The notes: generated from the sequence alone by a model not told the origin. 64,000 bases of DNA from Phycisphaerae bacterium (GCA_022072445.1 JAJVHV010000004.1:95787-159786); one strand, 5' to 3'; numbered from the stretch's first letter, positions 19,464-27,975 are shown. Made by a program: numbers and translations.

Positions 19464-19581
19464 GCCGCGTTTATCGGCGCACGCGCCCGGATTGGCAAGG
19501 GGCGGCACCGCGGTGCAACAGCGTGCGGCCGAAATTCCCGCTTTCGCGCGCGGCGCTCCCCACGCCGACGCGGCGCCGGAG

Positions 19582-21495
19582 TTACCGCCTTGCCGTCTGG
19601 GCGCGCCGCGCCGCGTCGAGCAGCGCCCGATGGGCCGCCGGCGCGTCGGGCCGGGCCAGACGCGCCATGAGCGTGTCGCCGGCGGCCGCGATGATGAGAC
19701 CAAAGTCGTCCCAAGCCGGACCCGGGCCCGTACCGACATCCGAAAAGTCGAGCCCGGCCGGCCAGGTGGGCCGCGCGGCACCGGCGCGAACGTCCCAGAC
19801 GGCGCGCACCGTCTCGGCCATCGTGCGCACCCAGACGGGCTGGTCGCGCGCTTCGCACCACAGCACCAACGCCGGTCGCCAGCTCTCATCCGGGCGCGAC
19901 GCGGCGACCGTCAGGCTCGCGCATAGCGCCGCCGGTGCAACTGGTGAACGGCTCGGGTCGGCCAGCCGCCGCAACTCCGGCGTGAATCCGAATCCCGCGG
20001 CGAGCCAATCGCGCGTCGCGCCGCGCGCTTCGTTCCAGCCCAGCTCCATCCGCCGCAGCAGGTCGAGCTGCTCCTGCCGCCGCACCGTCGCGACGCGAGT
20101 GCCGACGCGCGGCGCGGGGCGGTAGTCCGCGGGCGGCGTACGCAGCGGGCCGGGCTTGGCGATCTGGCTCGTTCGCGCCCACTGCACGACGGCCAACACG
20201 TCGTCGCGGCCGACGTCAGCCGGCGATCGTTCGCTATCGACGGCCCCGAACGACCGCCCGGTCAGCAGCGCCAGCGTCCAGGTCAGCCGCTGCTGATCGA
20301 GCGGCGCACAGGCCGGCAGCAGCCCGGCCAACTCGGGAATCGCCCGCTCGCGAGCGACCCGATATTGCGGCTGATGCCGCACCAGTACGACGCACGCCGC
20401 CGCCTTCACCCCCGCCGAACCCTCGCCGATGGCGCGCGAAAGCACGTCACGCGCGATACGCGACTCCTCCACCGCCGTCCGCACGTCAATGTCGTCGGAC
20501 TGGCCGCGTGCAATCGCGAAGAGCTCGCTCGAGAAGACTTCGTCACGCTCCTGCCCCAGGTAGTCCCAACCATCCCACAGTGCCGCGGCCGCCGCCATGA
20601 ACCCTTCCGCGCCCAGCCGCCGAAGCGCGTCCCGCTGCCGCCGCAGCCGGGACAGACTCAGCTCGACGGCGCCGGGGCTCACCGCCTCGCGGCTGAGCGC
20701 CGCCAGCCGCGCGGCGAACATGGCGCGCCGCAGCGCCAGCGCCCAGCGCTCTGCCACGCGCGCCGCCTCGCGCCCGTCGCCATTCATCGCCAGCGCCCAG
20801 GCCGCTTCGTCGCGCAGGGCCGCGTCTTCCAGACAGCCGGTCAGCACGGCGACCGCCTCCGCCGCCGGGTGTTCGCCCAGTAGCCGGATCGCGGCAAGCT
20901 GGTTGAGCGGCCGCGCTACCGTCGCCGACTCCCGCCGCGCTTGCCCCAGCGCCGCCGCCACGTGCCCCGTGGCGAGCGACCCTTGCGCGCCGATTTCCGC
21001 CGCCAGCCGCATCCGCTCGTCCGCTGAAGTGGCGCGCAGCAGTCGCTCGGCAAGCTGCGCCAGCATCGGCCGCGACGCCGGCGCCGACGCGGCGGCTGTT
21101 TGCACCGCGGGCTCGTGCTCTCCGCGCCAGTACGGAGAGAGCAGGCTGATCGCGGCCCCCACGCACACGGCCAGGCCCGCAAACGATGCAACCAAGATCG
21201 TCCAGGTGCGAAGCGAAACCAGCGCAACACGCCGCAGGATCGGCAAGCGCCGCCCGCTCGCCAGGTCGCGATGACACCTGCGACACACCACCGCCCCCGG
21301 CGCGCTCTCCGCCCCGCAATGCGAGCACGCCGCTCCGACTGTGTGTGCCGCTGGTGCGACGACCGACTCGTTGCGGATCGGCACCGGCACAGAAAGCGGC
21401 CGGCCGCACCCGGGGCAGGCGCGCTGCTCGCCGGCGATCGTCTCGTCGGCGAGCAGGACGCGGCGGCAGTGCGGACATCGGATCTTCAGCGGCAT
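19582..21495 (-). CDS. Zinc-ribbon membrane protein with HEAT-like helical region
   Basis: A 637-aa protein from ATG 21495. The N-terminus has two zinc-binding modules: CPHCRR...CPGCGR (about 7-31) and CSHCG...CRRCH (about 57-74). One TM helix follows at about 93-115. The rest is Ala/Leu/Arg-rich and helical, resembling HEAT repeats (QLAAIRLLGEHPAAEAVAVL). No catalytic motif was seen. The double zinc ribbon plus a TM helix is a common planctomycete layout of unknown function. The zinc part would face the cytoplasm if the helix is N-in. Confidence 0.75.
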   Translation of the reverse strand: MPLKIRCPHCRRVLLADETIAGEQRACPGCGRPLSVPVPIRNESVVAPAAHTVGAACSHCGAESAPGAVVCRRCHRDLASGRRLPILRRVALVSLRTWTILVASFAGLAVCVGAAISLLSPYWRGEHEPAVQTAAASAPASRPMLAQLAERLLRATSADERMRLAAEIGAQGSLATGHVAAALGQARRESATVARPLNQLAAIRLLGEHPAAEAVAVLTGCLEDAALRDEAAWALAMNGDGREAARVAERWALALRRAMFAARLAALSREAVSPGAVELSLSRLRRQRDALRRLGAEGFMAAAAALWDGWDYLGQERDEVFSSELFAIARGQSDDIDVRTAVEESRIARDVLSRAIGEGSAGVKAAACVVLVRHQPQYRVARERAIPELAGLLPACAPLDQQRLTWTLALLTGRSFGAVDSERSPADVGRDDVLAVVQWARTSQIAKPGPLRTPPADYRPAPRVGTRVATVRRQEQLDLLRRMELGWNEARGATRDWLAAGFGFTPELRRLADPSRSPVAPAALCASLTVAASRPDESWRPALVLWCEARDQPVWVRTMAETVRAVWDVRAGAARPTWPAGLDFSDVGTGPGPAWDDFGLIIAAAGDTLMARLARPDAPAAHRALLDAARRAQTARR

Positions 21496-21962
21496 GTGTG
21501 CGTCCGTGCCTGGGCCGGGCGGCGCGACGCCGCGCGTGCCAACAGCATCGGGTGATCGCGCGCGCCAGGCAGCGTGTTGATTGTGCACACCGGACACGTT
21601 GACGCCAGAATCGATCGATGAGTTCCGCGAACCATGACCTCGCCGCCCGATTCCCGCAATCGCGCACGGCTACTGCGGTCCGAACGGCATGAGACGCTAA
21701 CTGCCGCTCCTATCTGGCCGTTATGAGCTGGAAAAGGTGGAATCGGCGGGCGCATCGCTGGCGAATCGCGACACGCGCCGTCGTCAAGTTATAGATATAA
21801 TAGTTTCAAAACGAATGAAACAACGCCGCCCCGCCAGCTCCCGATCTATCATCCCCGCAGCGCGAACGCTGAAGCGTACGTGTTCATTCCTGCCTTCTTG
21901 CTCGCGATCGGGTATCGCGGCGGCGCTTTTCAGCGATTGGCGACAATAGGAGTCACACTCAC
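21496..21962. other. 467-bp intergenic region between divergent genes
   Basis: No convincing gene was found here. The stretch from about 21780 to 21830 is clearly AT-richer than its surroundings and contains a TATAAT box. The remainder shows no obvious repeat or RNA gene. Small open frames here have no RBS or recognisable product. Confidence 0.5.
21796..21801 (+). promoter_or_regulatory. Candidate -10 box for the fasciclin gene
   Basis: A perfect TATAAT lies in the AT-rich part of the intergenic region, 162 bases before the fasciclin ATG. No good TTGACA-like box is present at 16-18 bases upstream, so the promoter call is weak. A leader of about 155 bases would result. Confidence 0.35.
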
Positions 21963-22508
21963 ATGAATCGTCGGTTCTGGTTGTATGGCGTGGTCGTGCC
22001 GGTCGTGGGCGTTGCTTTCGCCGGTTTCGCCAGCCTCTCCCTGGCGCAAGAGAAGAAGGCTGAGGGCGCCAAGCCGGCCGCCGAAGTCAAGGACGTGGTC
22101 GATACCGCCATGGGCTGTGCCGACCACAAGACGCTCTGCAAGCTGCTGACGCAGGCCGAGCTGGTCGAGACGCTCAAGGGCAAAGGCCCGTTCACCATCT
22201 TCGCACCCACCGATGCGGCTTTTCAGAAGCTCGGTCAGGCGACGATCGACGACTGGATGAAATCGGAAAACAAAGCGAAACTCCAGGGCGTGCTGAAGTA
22301 TCACGTTGTCGCCGGCAAACACACCGCGGCGGACGTGGCCAAGATGAAGACCATCAAAACGATGAACGGCGAAGCGACGATCACGACCAAGGACGGCAAG
22401 ACGCTGATCGACAACGCGCACATCACCAAGACGGACGTGCTGTGCAGCAACGGCGTGATCCACTTCATCGACACCGTGAACATGCCCAAGCACACCAAGC
22501 CTGAGTAG
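21963..22508 (+). CDS. Secreted fasciclin (FAS1) domain protein
   Basis: A 181-aa protein with AGGAG upstream of ATG 21963. A signal peptide covers about residues 1-28, ending in L-A-Q. One FAS1 domain fills the rest: the H1 motif FTIFAPTDAAFQKL, then LKYHVVAGK, and the H2 motif G-V-I-H-F-I-D-T-V. FAS1 domains act in adhesion or protein binding outside the cytoplasm. The length is typical for a single-domain bacterial fasciclin. It is convergent with the TlpA-like gene, with a hairpin between. Confidence 0.95.
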   Translation: MNRRFWLYGVVVPVVGVAFAGFASLSLAQEKKAEGAKPAAEVKDVVDTAMGCADHKTLCKLLTQAELVETLKGKGPFTIFAPTDAAFQKLGQATIDDWMKSENKAKLQGVLKYHVVAGKHTAADVAKMKTIKTMNGEATITTKDGKTLIDNAHITKTDVLCSNGVIHFIDTVNMPKHTKPE

Positions 22509-22559
22509 ACCGCCGATCGGGCGGCGCATTCGCCGCTGATCGGAGCGAGCCAGGCGGGG

Positions 22560-22600
22560 AAAAAGCGACGGAGGAGCGGACCGCGGGTTCGCTCCTCCGC
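22560..22600 (-). terminator. Hairpin between convergent fasciclin and TlpA-like genes
   Basis: A 10-bp stem CGGAGGAGCG / CGCTCCTCCG (22570-22579 with 22591-22600) is followed on the minus strand by TCGC and TTTTT. It lies 28 bases past the end of the TlpA-like gene. It could also slow transcription from the fasciclin side. Confidence 0.55.
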
Positions 22601-22627
22601 CTTGTCGGGCCGCATCGGACCGTACGG

Positions 22628-23767
22628 CTACGGTTTCGCCGCCGCGAATTGGGCTTCGACCGCCTGCTCAATCTGCTCGTGGCTCAGGAAGCCGCGCCTC
22701 ACGATCTTGCCGGCTGGGTCGATGATGAAGATGGTCGGGTAGCCGTGGATGTTCCACTTCTTCGAAATCTTCGCGCCGTCCTTTTCACCGTGCGAACCCT
22801 CGACGATGTTCGGCCAGGTGACACCGTCCTTCTGGAATCTGGCTTTCAGACCGGACCGGCCTGAATCGCTGTTGATGCCGAGCAGAACGAATGGCTTGCT
22901 TTCGAGCTTCTTCACCATTTCACGCTGCTGCGGCAACATCGCGACGCAACCGCCTCACCAGAACCCCCAGAAGTCGAGCACTATCACCTTTCCGCGGAAG
23001 TCCGACAGCTTGATCGTCTTGCCGGCCAGGTCGGTGCCCTCGAAATCGGGCGCCTGCATCCCGACCTGCAGCTTCTCGATCTCGTAAATGTACGGCTCCG
23101 CCTGCGCCGCGGCCTTGGTTCCGGGGAAGTCCTTCAGCACCGTGCGGAATGTCTCGATCGCGCGGTCGCGGTCTTTCGGGTCGCGCTTCGCGCCGCCCTC
23201 CGCGTCGCCGGGCATCTCGAACATGAACGGCTCGTAGAGCATGGCGGCGATGGAGAATGTCGCCCACGCTTTCGCCTCGGGGCTCGGGTTCCTTGCCTTC
23301 ACCGCATCGAACAGCCGCCGCAGCGCCGCCTCACCCACCGTGTATTTCGCATAGCGCAGCGACTCGAGGTGCTCGGCGATGGATTCCTCTGCGGCGTGAT
23401 TGTCGATGATCGTCTGAAGCGCGCGCGCGGCGTCGGAGTCCTTGGCGGGCTCGGTCGCGCCAGTCAGCATCATTGGTCGCTCGTTTTCGACCAGCCACAC
23501 GAGCGGCGCGACGGCCGCGGGCGTGCCGGCGCGCTTCTCGGCCAGCGCCTTGAAGCGCGGGCGAAACTCGCGGACCGGAGCCGGCTCTTCATTCATGTTG
23601 AAGGCCGGCTTCTCCCCCTTCTCCTGCTGCGCCTTGAACTCGTCCCAGAATTTCGTCTGGGCCGCCTCAAACTCCTGACTCAGCTTGTCAAACTCCTCGT
23701 CGGCCCACCCAGCGGCCGGTAAGAGAAGCCCGACGAGCGTGGCCGTCAGCCATCTTCGTCGTCGCAT
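22628..23767 (-). CDS. Secreted TlpA/thioredoxin-like protein with in-frame UGA at the active site (candidate selenoprotein)
   Basis: Two frames in the same phase (23767-22958 and 22954-22628) are separated only by TGA at 22955-22957. Read through, they give one 379-aa protein: a signal peptide (1-22), a helical middle region, and a C-terminal thioredoxin-like domain with GMQAPDFEGTDLAGKTIKL, VIVLDFWGFW, then UGA, Gly, Gly, Cys274, and later GYPTIFIIDPAGKIV. The UGA is residue 271, exactly where TlpA proteins have the first Cys of CxxC, giving U-x-x-C. A hairpin that fits bacterial SECIS rules follows. TTGGAG precedes ATG 23767. The alternative is a Cys (TGC) to TGA mutation or sequence error producing a pseudogene. 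Confidence 0.8.
22922..22939 (-). promoter_or_regulatory. Candidate bacterial SECIS hairpin
   Basis: In the mRNA, AUGUUGC pairs with GCAGCGU (7 bp, two G-U pairs) around the loop CGCA. The loop begins 22 bases after the UGA and has G as its second base. This matches the published bacterial SECIS consensus: 16-37 bases from UGA to the apical loop, and a G among the first two loop bases. The match was found by hand; folding energies were not computed. Confidence 0.55.
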
Positions 23768-23877
23768 GCGATGATCTCCAAGAGGAAAGTGAGCAGAACC
23801 ACGCGTGATTATCGCAGCGCGGCGGTGCTGGCCGCAAGATTGCACTTAACCGCCCGCGCGGCGAGGGAGGGCGCCGT

Positions 23878-25959
23878 TCATGCCTCGTCGCCAAACAGCG
23901 GGTTGAGCGGGGCTGGTTGTTCCACCACCAGTGTGGTCTCATCGATCGTCTCAACGCTTCGGCCCGCCGAAGCGCCAGCGGCGACGATCGACCGCTCGCC
24001 GGCCGAATTCGCTGCGTCTGCTGGCATGGTCCTGCCACCCTTGGCGGCCCGGCCCGGCTTCGCGGCGGCTGCGGCTGATTCGTCGGCGACGCGTCCTTCA
24101 ATCGGCCGGCCCGCGTCGTCGAGCGTCTCATCCGCCCGCGCCGTCCGATGTCGCGCGATCTCCAGCAGCCGGTGCCCCAGCTCTTCCGTGTCGATCGGCT
24201 TGATCGTGTTCACCGCCGCGACGACTTCGCCGATGTAGCGCTCGAAGACGCTGCGGCGCTCGCCTTCGTAGCGCTGCTTCTTGCGGCGATTCACGTAGGC
24301 CTGAAGCTTGCGGCCGCATTCGAGCAGCGCGAGGCGGATTTCCTTGCGAATCTCGTCGTAGTCGGCGATGGCTTCCTTGCTCTCGCTCGTGAACGGCACC
24401 CAGACGCTCGCCATGTGCACCATGACGACCAGCGGCGCGACGGGCAGCGCGCCGGACGGCTGCGAGATCCCGTAGCGCCGCCATTCAAGATCGACGACGG
24501 CTTTGTAGATGCAGCAGGCCGACTGCTGATAGAGCAGCGGCACGCGGTTCGCGAAGCGGATCACGCGCGCGGCCGACTCGGCCTCGAGCGCGCCGCCGAA
24601 GGCGAGGCCCACTTCGATCGCGAACGGGTTGCCGCGATAGACAGCGGGTTCGCGCGTGGTGGCGGTGTAGAACTCGGCTTTCACTTCCTTGAGCAGGCCG
24701 GAGAGGATGGCTCGGGCGCCGATGGGGACGAGGCAATCAGTCGGCGGGGCCATCAGCTTCGTGGTCTGAATCGCCTGATAGAGCTTTTCGATCTGCGCCG
24801 AGCCGAGCTGGGTCACCTGCTGCATCTTGCCGATCTTGGCCGTCTCGCAGATCGTCGCGGCAACGCGGCCGGTGACGCGGCTGAACTGCTCCTGCAAGAA
24901 ACCCGTCAGCGACGGCACGCGATGGCCCTTCTGCCGCACACCGGCGTCGTTCAGCATCTTGATCAGCACGCCCAGCTCGATGCCGTGCGGATGCGGTTTG
25001 ATCTCCTTGGCCTCGGGCGGAAGCTCCTGATTGCTGCGCGGAAACTCGCGCCGCTCGCCGGTGGGCATCTTGTAATAGATGGCGGCGTGCGGGTTGGCGA
25101 TCGCGGTCTGCTCGAGATACTCGTCGACCGACTGCCGGCCGCGCTGGTAGGTCGCGGCGAGCTCGATCGTGACCGACGTGCCGTGGTCCCACTCGACCGC
25201 GACGGTTTCGTCTTTGACGATCTCGGGCCGGTTCTTGGCCGTGTTGATCTGAAGCTCGAAGTGATGCGCGTCGCGCCCCGGGCCGGTGCGCGACGTGATG
25301 ACCGTCCCCTTCCCGGTGGTCAGCATGCCGTACATGCCCGCGGCGGAGATGCCGATGCCCTGCTGGCCGCGCGACATCTTGAGCCGGTGAAACTTCGAGC
25401 CGTAGAGCAGCTTGCCGAAGATGTTCGGTATCTGGGCTTTGACGATGCCGGGTCCGTTGTCGCGCACCGTGACGCGGAAACGCTCTTCGTTGATCTGGTC
25501 GATGTCGACCCAGACGTCGGGCAGGATGCCGGCTTCCTCGCAGGCGTCGAGGCTGTTGTCCACCGCCTCCTTGATCGTCGTCAGCAGCGCCTTGCGCTTG
25601 TTGTCGAAGCCCAGCAGGTGGCGATTCTTGGCGAAGAACTCCGAGATCGAAATCTCGCGCTGTTTGGAGGCCATCGACTCGGCTGTTGCCCGCCGCGCGG
25701 GCTTGCGCGGTCCGACGCCCTCTTCGGCGGTGAATGCGCTCACCTCCCCGCCCGGTGCCAGCGGCGGCGCGCCGTCCCCGTTGCTCGGCTCGGGCGTAGC
25801 TACCGCCTCGACACGCTCGGCGCCCGTCGGCGGCGACTCCTTGGAGCCATCACCACGGTCGGCCGGACCGGCCGCGCCGCGTACGGGCTTGGGCAGGTCG
25901 AAGAGCGACGGGGTGGCTTCTCTGCGGCGGGGCTTCCGTGCGATCGTGGTCTCGGCCAT
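23878..25959 (-). CDS. top6B: DNA topoisomerase VI subunit B
   Basis: A GHKL-type ATPase subunit of type IIB topoisomerase. With the start at ATG 25959 (AGGAAG upstream) it has 693 residues; ATG 25989 is an alternative, and the conserved part begins only at REISISEFFAKNRHLLGF (about 101). The Bergerat motifs are intact: E131-A-V-D-N135, D-N-G-P-G-I (167-172) and G-Q-Q-G-I-G (198-203). The transducer domain follows to about residue 610, then a low-complexity tail ending in NPLFGDEA. The enzyme needs subunit A (Spo11-like, with the cleaving Tyr), which is not encoded nearby. The 95-residue low-complexity N-terminal extension is unusual. Confidence 0.93.
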   Translation of the reverse strand: MAETTIARKPRRREATPSLFDLPKPVRGAAGPADRGDGSKESPPTGAERVEAVATPEPSNGDGAPPLAPGGEVSAFTAEEGVGPRKPARRATAESMASKQREISISEFFAKNRHLLGFDNKRKALLTTIKEAVDNSLDACEEAGILPDVWVDIDQINEERFRVTVRDNGPGIVKAQIPNIFGKLLYGSKFHRLKMSRGQQGIGISAAGMYGMLTTGKGTVITSRTGPGRDAHHFELQINTAKNRPEIVKDETVAVEWDHGTSVTIELAATYQRGRQSVDEYLEQTAIANPHAAIYYKMPTGERREFPRSNQELPPEAKEIKPHPHGIELGVLIKMLNDAGVRQKGHRVPSLTGFLQEQFSRVTGRVAATICETAKIGKMQQVTQLGSAQIEKLYQAIQTTKLMAPPTDCLVPIGARAILSGLLKEVKAEFYTATTREPAVYRGNPFAIEVGLAFGGALEAESAARVIRFANRVPLLYQQSACCIYKAVVDLEWRRYGISQPSGALPVAPLVVMVHMASVWVPFTSESKEAIADYDEIRKEIRLALLECGRKLQAYVNRRKKQRYEGERRSVFERYIGEVVAAVNTIKPIDTEELGHRLLEIARHRTARADETLDDAGRPIEGRVADESAAAAAKPGRAAKGGRTMPADAANSAGERSIVAAGASAGRSVETIDETTLVVEQPAPLNPLFGDEA

Positions 25960-26114
25960 CCTTGGCTTCCTCTTTCCTTTCGACGGCATCGCCACCTATA
26001 CTAGCCCGCGGAAGCAGCGTGTACAGGGCGCCGCGGAGCAACGCGCCCGACTGCTGTTCGTCCCCTACTGCCCGAGACCGAGAAGTCAGAAGCAGCGCGG
26101 TGGGCGGAATGTTC

Positions 26115-26143
26115 TTGACAGCGGGCCCGTTCCGGCCGATACT
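26115..26143 (+). promoter_or_regulatory. Sigma-70-type promoter before the MauE-like gene
   Basis: TTGACA (26115-26120), a 17-base spacer and GATACT (26138-26143) make a good consensus match. Transcription would start near 26150, which is the GTG start codon of the MauE-like frame, so the message may be leaderless. Confidence 0.6.
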
Positions 26144-26149
26144 GAGTGT

Positions 26150-26565
26150 GTGTGGACTTTGGTACGAGCGACGATCCCTGCAAGTCTGCTCACGGCTGCC
26201 TTCCTCAAGGTCTGGGGGGGGGCGGGGAGTGGTGGCAGGAGGCGCTTGGCTTTCAGCCGCCCGTCGCGCACGCAGCAGCTCACCTAACCGTTGGGGTTGA
26301 GGTTGGAGTGGCTGGATTGCTCCTGACGCGTCGACTTCGCCGGGCTGGGTGGGTGTTTGTGGGGGGCATGTTTGCGGCCTTTTCCTCGCTTCACTTTTTT
26401 TCACTCGTTTCGTCCGACCCCGTGCCGTGTCGTTGCTTCGGCGCGCCGCGTCTCGTCCCGGTATCACTGGAGCATTTCTTGCTGTGCGTTTTCGGCTTGT
26501 TCGTGGTGTTCGCGGCCAATCATGAGTTGAGGAGGGGAGCAGATCCATGTATTCAAGTGGGCTAG
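26150..26565 (+). pseudogene. MauE/DoxX-like membrane protein, frame broken at a G9 tract
   Basis: The N-terminal part from GTG 26150 reads VWTLVRATIPASLLTAAFLKVWGG, typical of MauE-like proteins. At nine consecutive G (26214-26222) the frame must shift by -1 to continue as GEWWQEALGFQPP, then HLTVGVEVGVAGLLL, then C-R-C-F-G, which is the MauE-type C-x-C-F-G motif. One extra G would restore a 139-aa protein with four TM helices. MauE-like proteins handle disulfides or electrons in the membrane. The next gene encodes a 14-Cys secreted protein and overlaps the end by 19 bases. The break may be a sequencing error, a mutation, or phase variation. Confidence 0.6.
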
Positions 26566-26897
26566 TGGTAGTCGTCGCATGCGCCACCATTGCGCTCCTT
26601 CTTACGGGCGCAGGAGACCCCCTGCCGAGCAATGACTGCGTCGGCTTGCAGACCTGCTCATCGGTGAGCAAGACATGTTGGGGATCAGGAACTTGCTACT
26701 ATTGCGACGGCAGCGGCGGGGAAACGGAATGTTTGTGCAAGAAAGTGTATGCGGATCCCCCAAAGGTGTGTCCGGTCACGGGCGAATATTTTCCTTGTGG
26801 AGCGAAGTATCAGGCCACCTGTAACGCATCTCACATGTGCCTATCGGGAACTTGGGTCTCGGATAGCTGCAGCGTGCGGTTGTGCACGGGTTGTTAG
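26547..26897 (+). CDS. Small secreted protein with 14 cysteines
   Basis: A 116-aa protein with a very strong RBS (GAGGAGGGGAG) before ATG 26547. Residues 1-24 are a signal peptide (LVVVVACATIALLLTGAG). The mature 92 residues contain 14 Cys, an even number, in a pattern resembling a compact multi-disulfide fold; C-W-G-S-G-T-C-Y-Y-C is one cluster. It overlaps the MauE-like frame, which suggests a functional pair: MauE and MauD are needed for disulfide formation in the Cys-rich small subunit of methylamine dehydrogenase. This protein is not that subunit as far as can be seen. Confidence 0.8.
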   Translation: MYSSGLVVVVACATIALLLTGAGDPLPSNDCVGLQTCSSVSKTCWGSGTCYYCDGSGGETECLCKKVYADPPKVCPVTGEYFPCGAKYQATCNASHMCLSGTWVSDSCSVRLCTGC

Positions 26898-26931
26898 GCA
26901 GTGAGACAATCCACCCTCGGAGAATTGAAAC

Positions 26932-27975
26932 ATGCCGCCCGTCACGTCACTCCTCATCGCCTGCTTTCTGGATGCTCCGTCCCTCGATGGCATGAGGGCC
27001 GCCATTGCCGACCGCCTTGCGGCGCTCGATCACCTTGTGCTCGACGTCCGAACGACGGGATTCACGCTTCCGCGCGGTGCATCTCCCCTCGACCGGACGC
27101 AATGGACCCCGACGCATGCGCAGTCGTTCGAGAACCGACTGACGATTGTCCGTCCTGACGTACTCGCTGAGTCCCTGTTGAACACGCCGACATATAGCCC
27201 AACGCTGACGTCGCTAAGCGATGGCGTACTGACATCGAAGCGCCTTCGGCCGTCCTCGGCGGGAACTACGTTCTGGACGCGAAACGCCCGCAATATCGGC
27301 GTGAATTGGTACTCAGCATATCCGCTCCTATGGTTCTGTGACATTCAGTTGCAGGACTGCGCCGTCACGCAGCTTAACCTGCTGCGGGTATTTGACGAGT
27401 ACCATCCGCACTATGTGCGCACGCTTGGCGAGGTGCACACTTTCGCCGCGAACGTCCCGATGGCGGATTACCAACTGGACTATGAAGTCGACCTGAACAT
27501 CCGCGGCACGCCACTGCGATCGACGATCGTCGTGAGAACGCTCTCTGGTGAACTCATTGGCCGCTGGGAACTGCTTGCGCTCGCGTTTCGCGAGGTCAAC
27601 GGAGCGCAGCTCTGCACAGAGGCGGTGTCGACGGTGCACAATCCCTCGGTCAGCGTGTCGTGGAATGGCCTTCAGCACTTTGCGGTGACGGCGGATTCGC
27701 ACGTGCCGTCTCTCACGTGCGACGACGTACGACTCGACCTCGATTTGCGAAACGCAGTCGTCGAGGACGAAGGTCGACAGGTTGTTGAGTACTACGACGC
27801 GGATGGAAGATTGCTGCGAATGGTCGCATCGCGATTTAACGCGCTCGCCGATATTGATGAGCCCACTGCCCGCCGAGATCGGGCGCGAACCAGCGCCGGA
27901 ATCTCGGCGGTGATCGGACTACTTACCGGCGTGGGACTCGCGCGGCCTAGATCGAGCTCCGGACAGCGCCATTGA
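26932..27975 (+). CDS. Unknown 347-aa protein of the low-GC patch
   Basis: ATG 26932 has GGAG nine bases upstream. No family was recognised. The N-terminus has a short hydrophobic stretch (TSLLIACFLDAP) that could be a weak signal. The body is soluble and beta-rich with five Cys, and a short hydrophobic helix lies near the C-terminus (AGISAVIGLLTGVGLA) followed by a basic end. It follows the Cys-rich gene by 34 bases and probably belongs to the same transcript. Codon use is less GC-biased than in flanking genes. Confidence 0.65.
   Translation: MPPVTSLLIACFLDAPSLDGMRAAIADRLAALDHLVLDVRTTGFTLPRGASPLDRTQWTPTHAQSFENRLTIVRPDVLAESLLNTPTYSPTLTSLSDGVLTSKRLRPSSAGTTFWTRNARNIGVNWYSAYPLLWFCDIQLQDCAVTQLNLLRVFDEYHPHYVRTLGEVHTFAANVPMADYQLDYEVDLNIRGTPLRSTIVVRTLSGELIGRWELLALAFREVNGAQLCTEAVSTVHNPSVSVSWNGLQHFAVTADSHVPSLTCDDVRLDLDLRNAVVEDEGRQVVEYYDADGRLLRMVASRFNALADIDEPTARRDRARTSAGISAVIGLLTGVGLARPRSSSGQRH

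Noticed and set aside
21737..21949. A 70-codon plus-strand frame in the 467-bp intergenic region
   Set aside because: No RBS, no recognisable motif, and it spans the AT-rich candidate promoter.
22955..22957. Genome-wide reassignment of TGA to an amino acid as an explanation for the interrupted thioredoxin
   Set aside because: TGA serves as the functional stop at many gene ends, including the ATGA overlaps at 7633, 2835 and 616, so only local recoding is plausible.
23878..25995. Translation of the topoisomerase gene from GTG 25995
   Set aside because: ATG codons downstream (25989, 25959) are available and the latter has a better Shine-Dalgarno match; the conserved domain starts far inside in any case.
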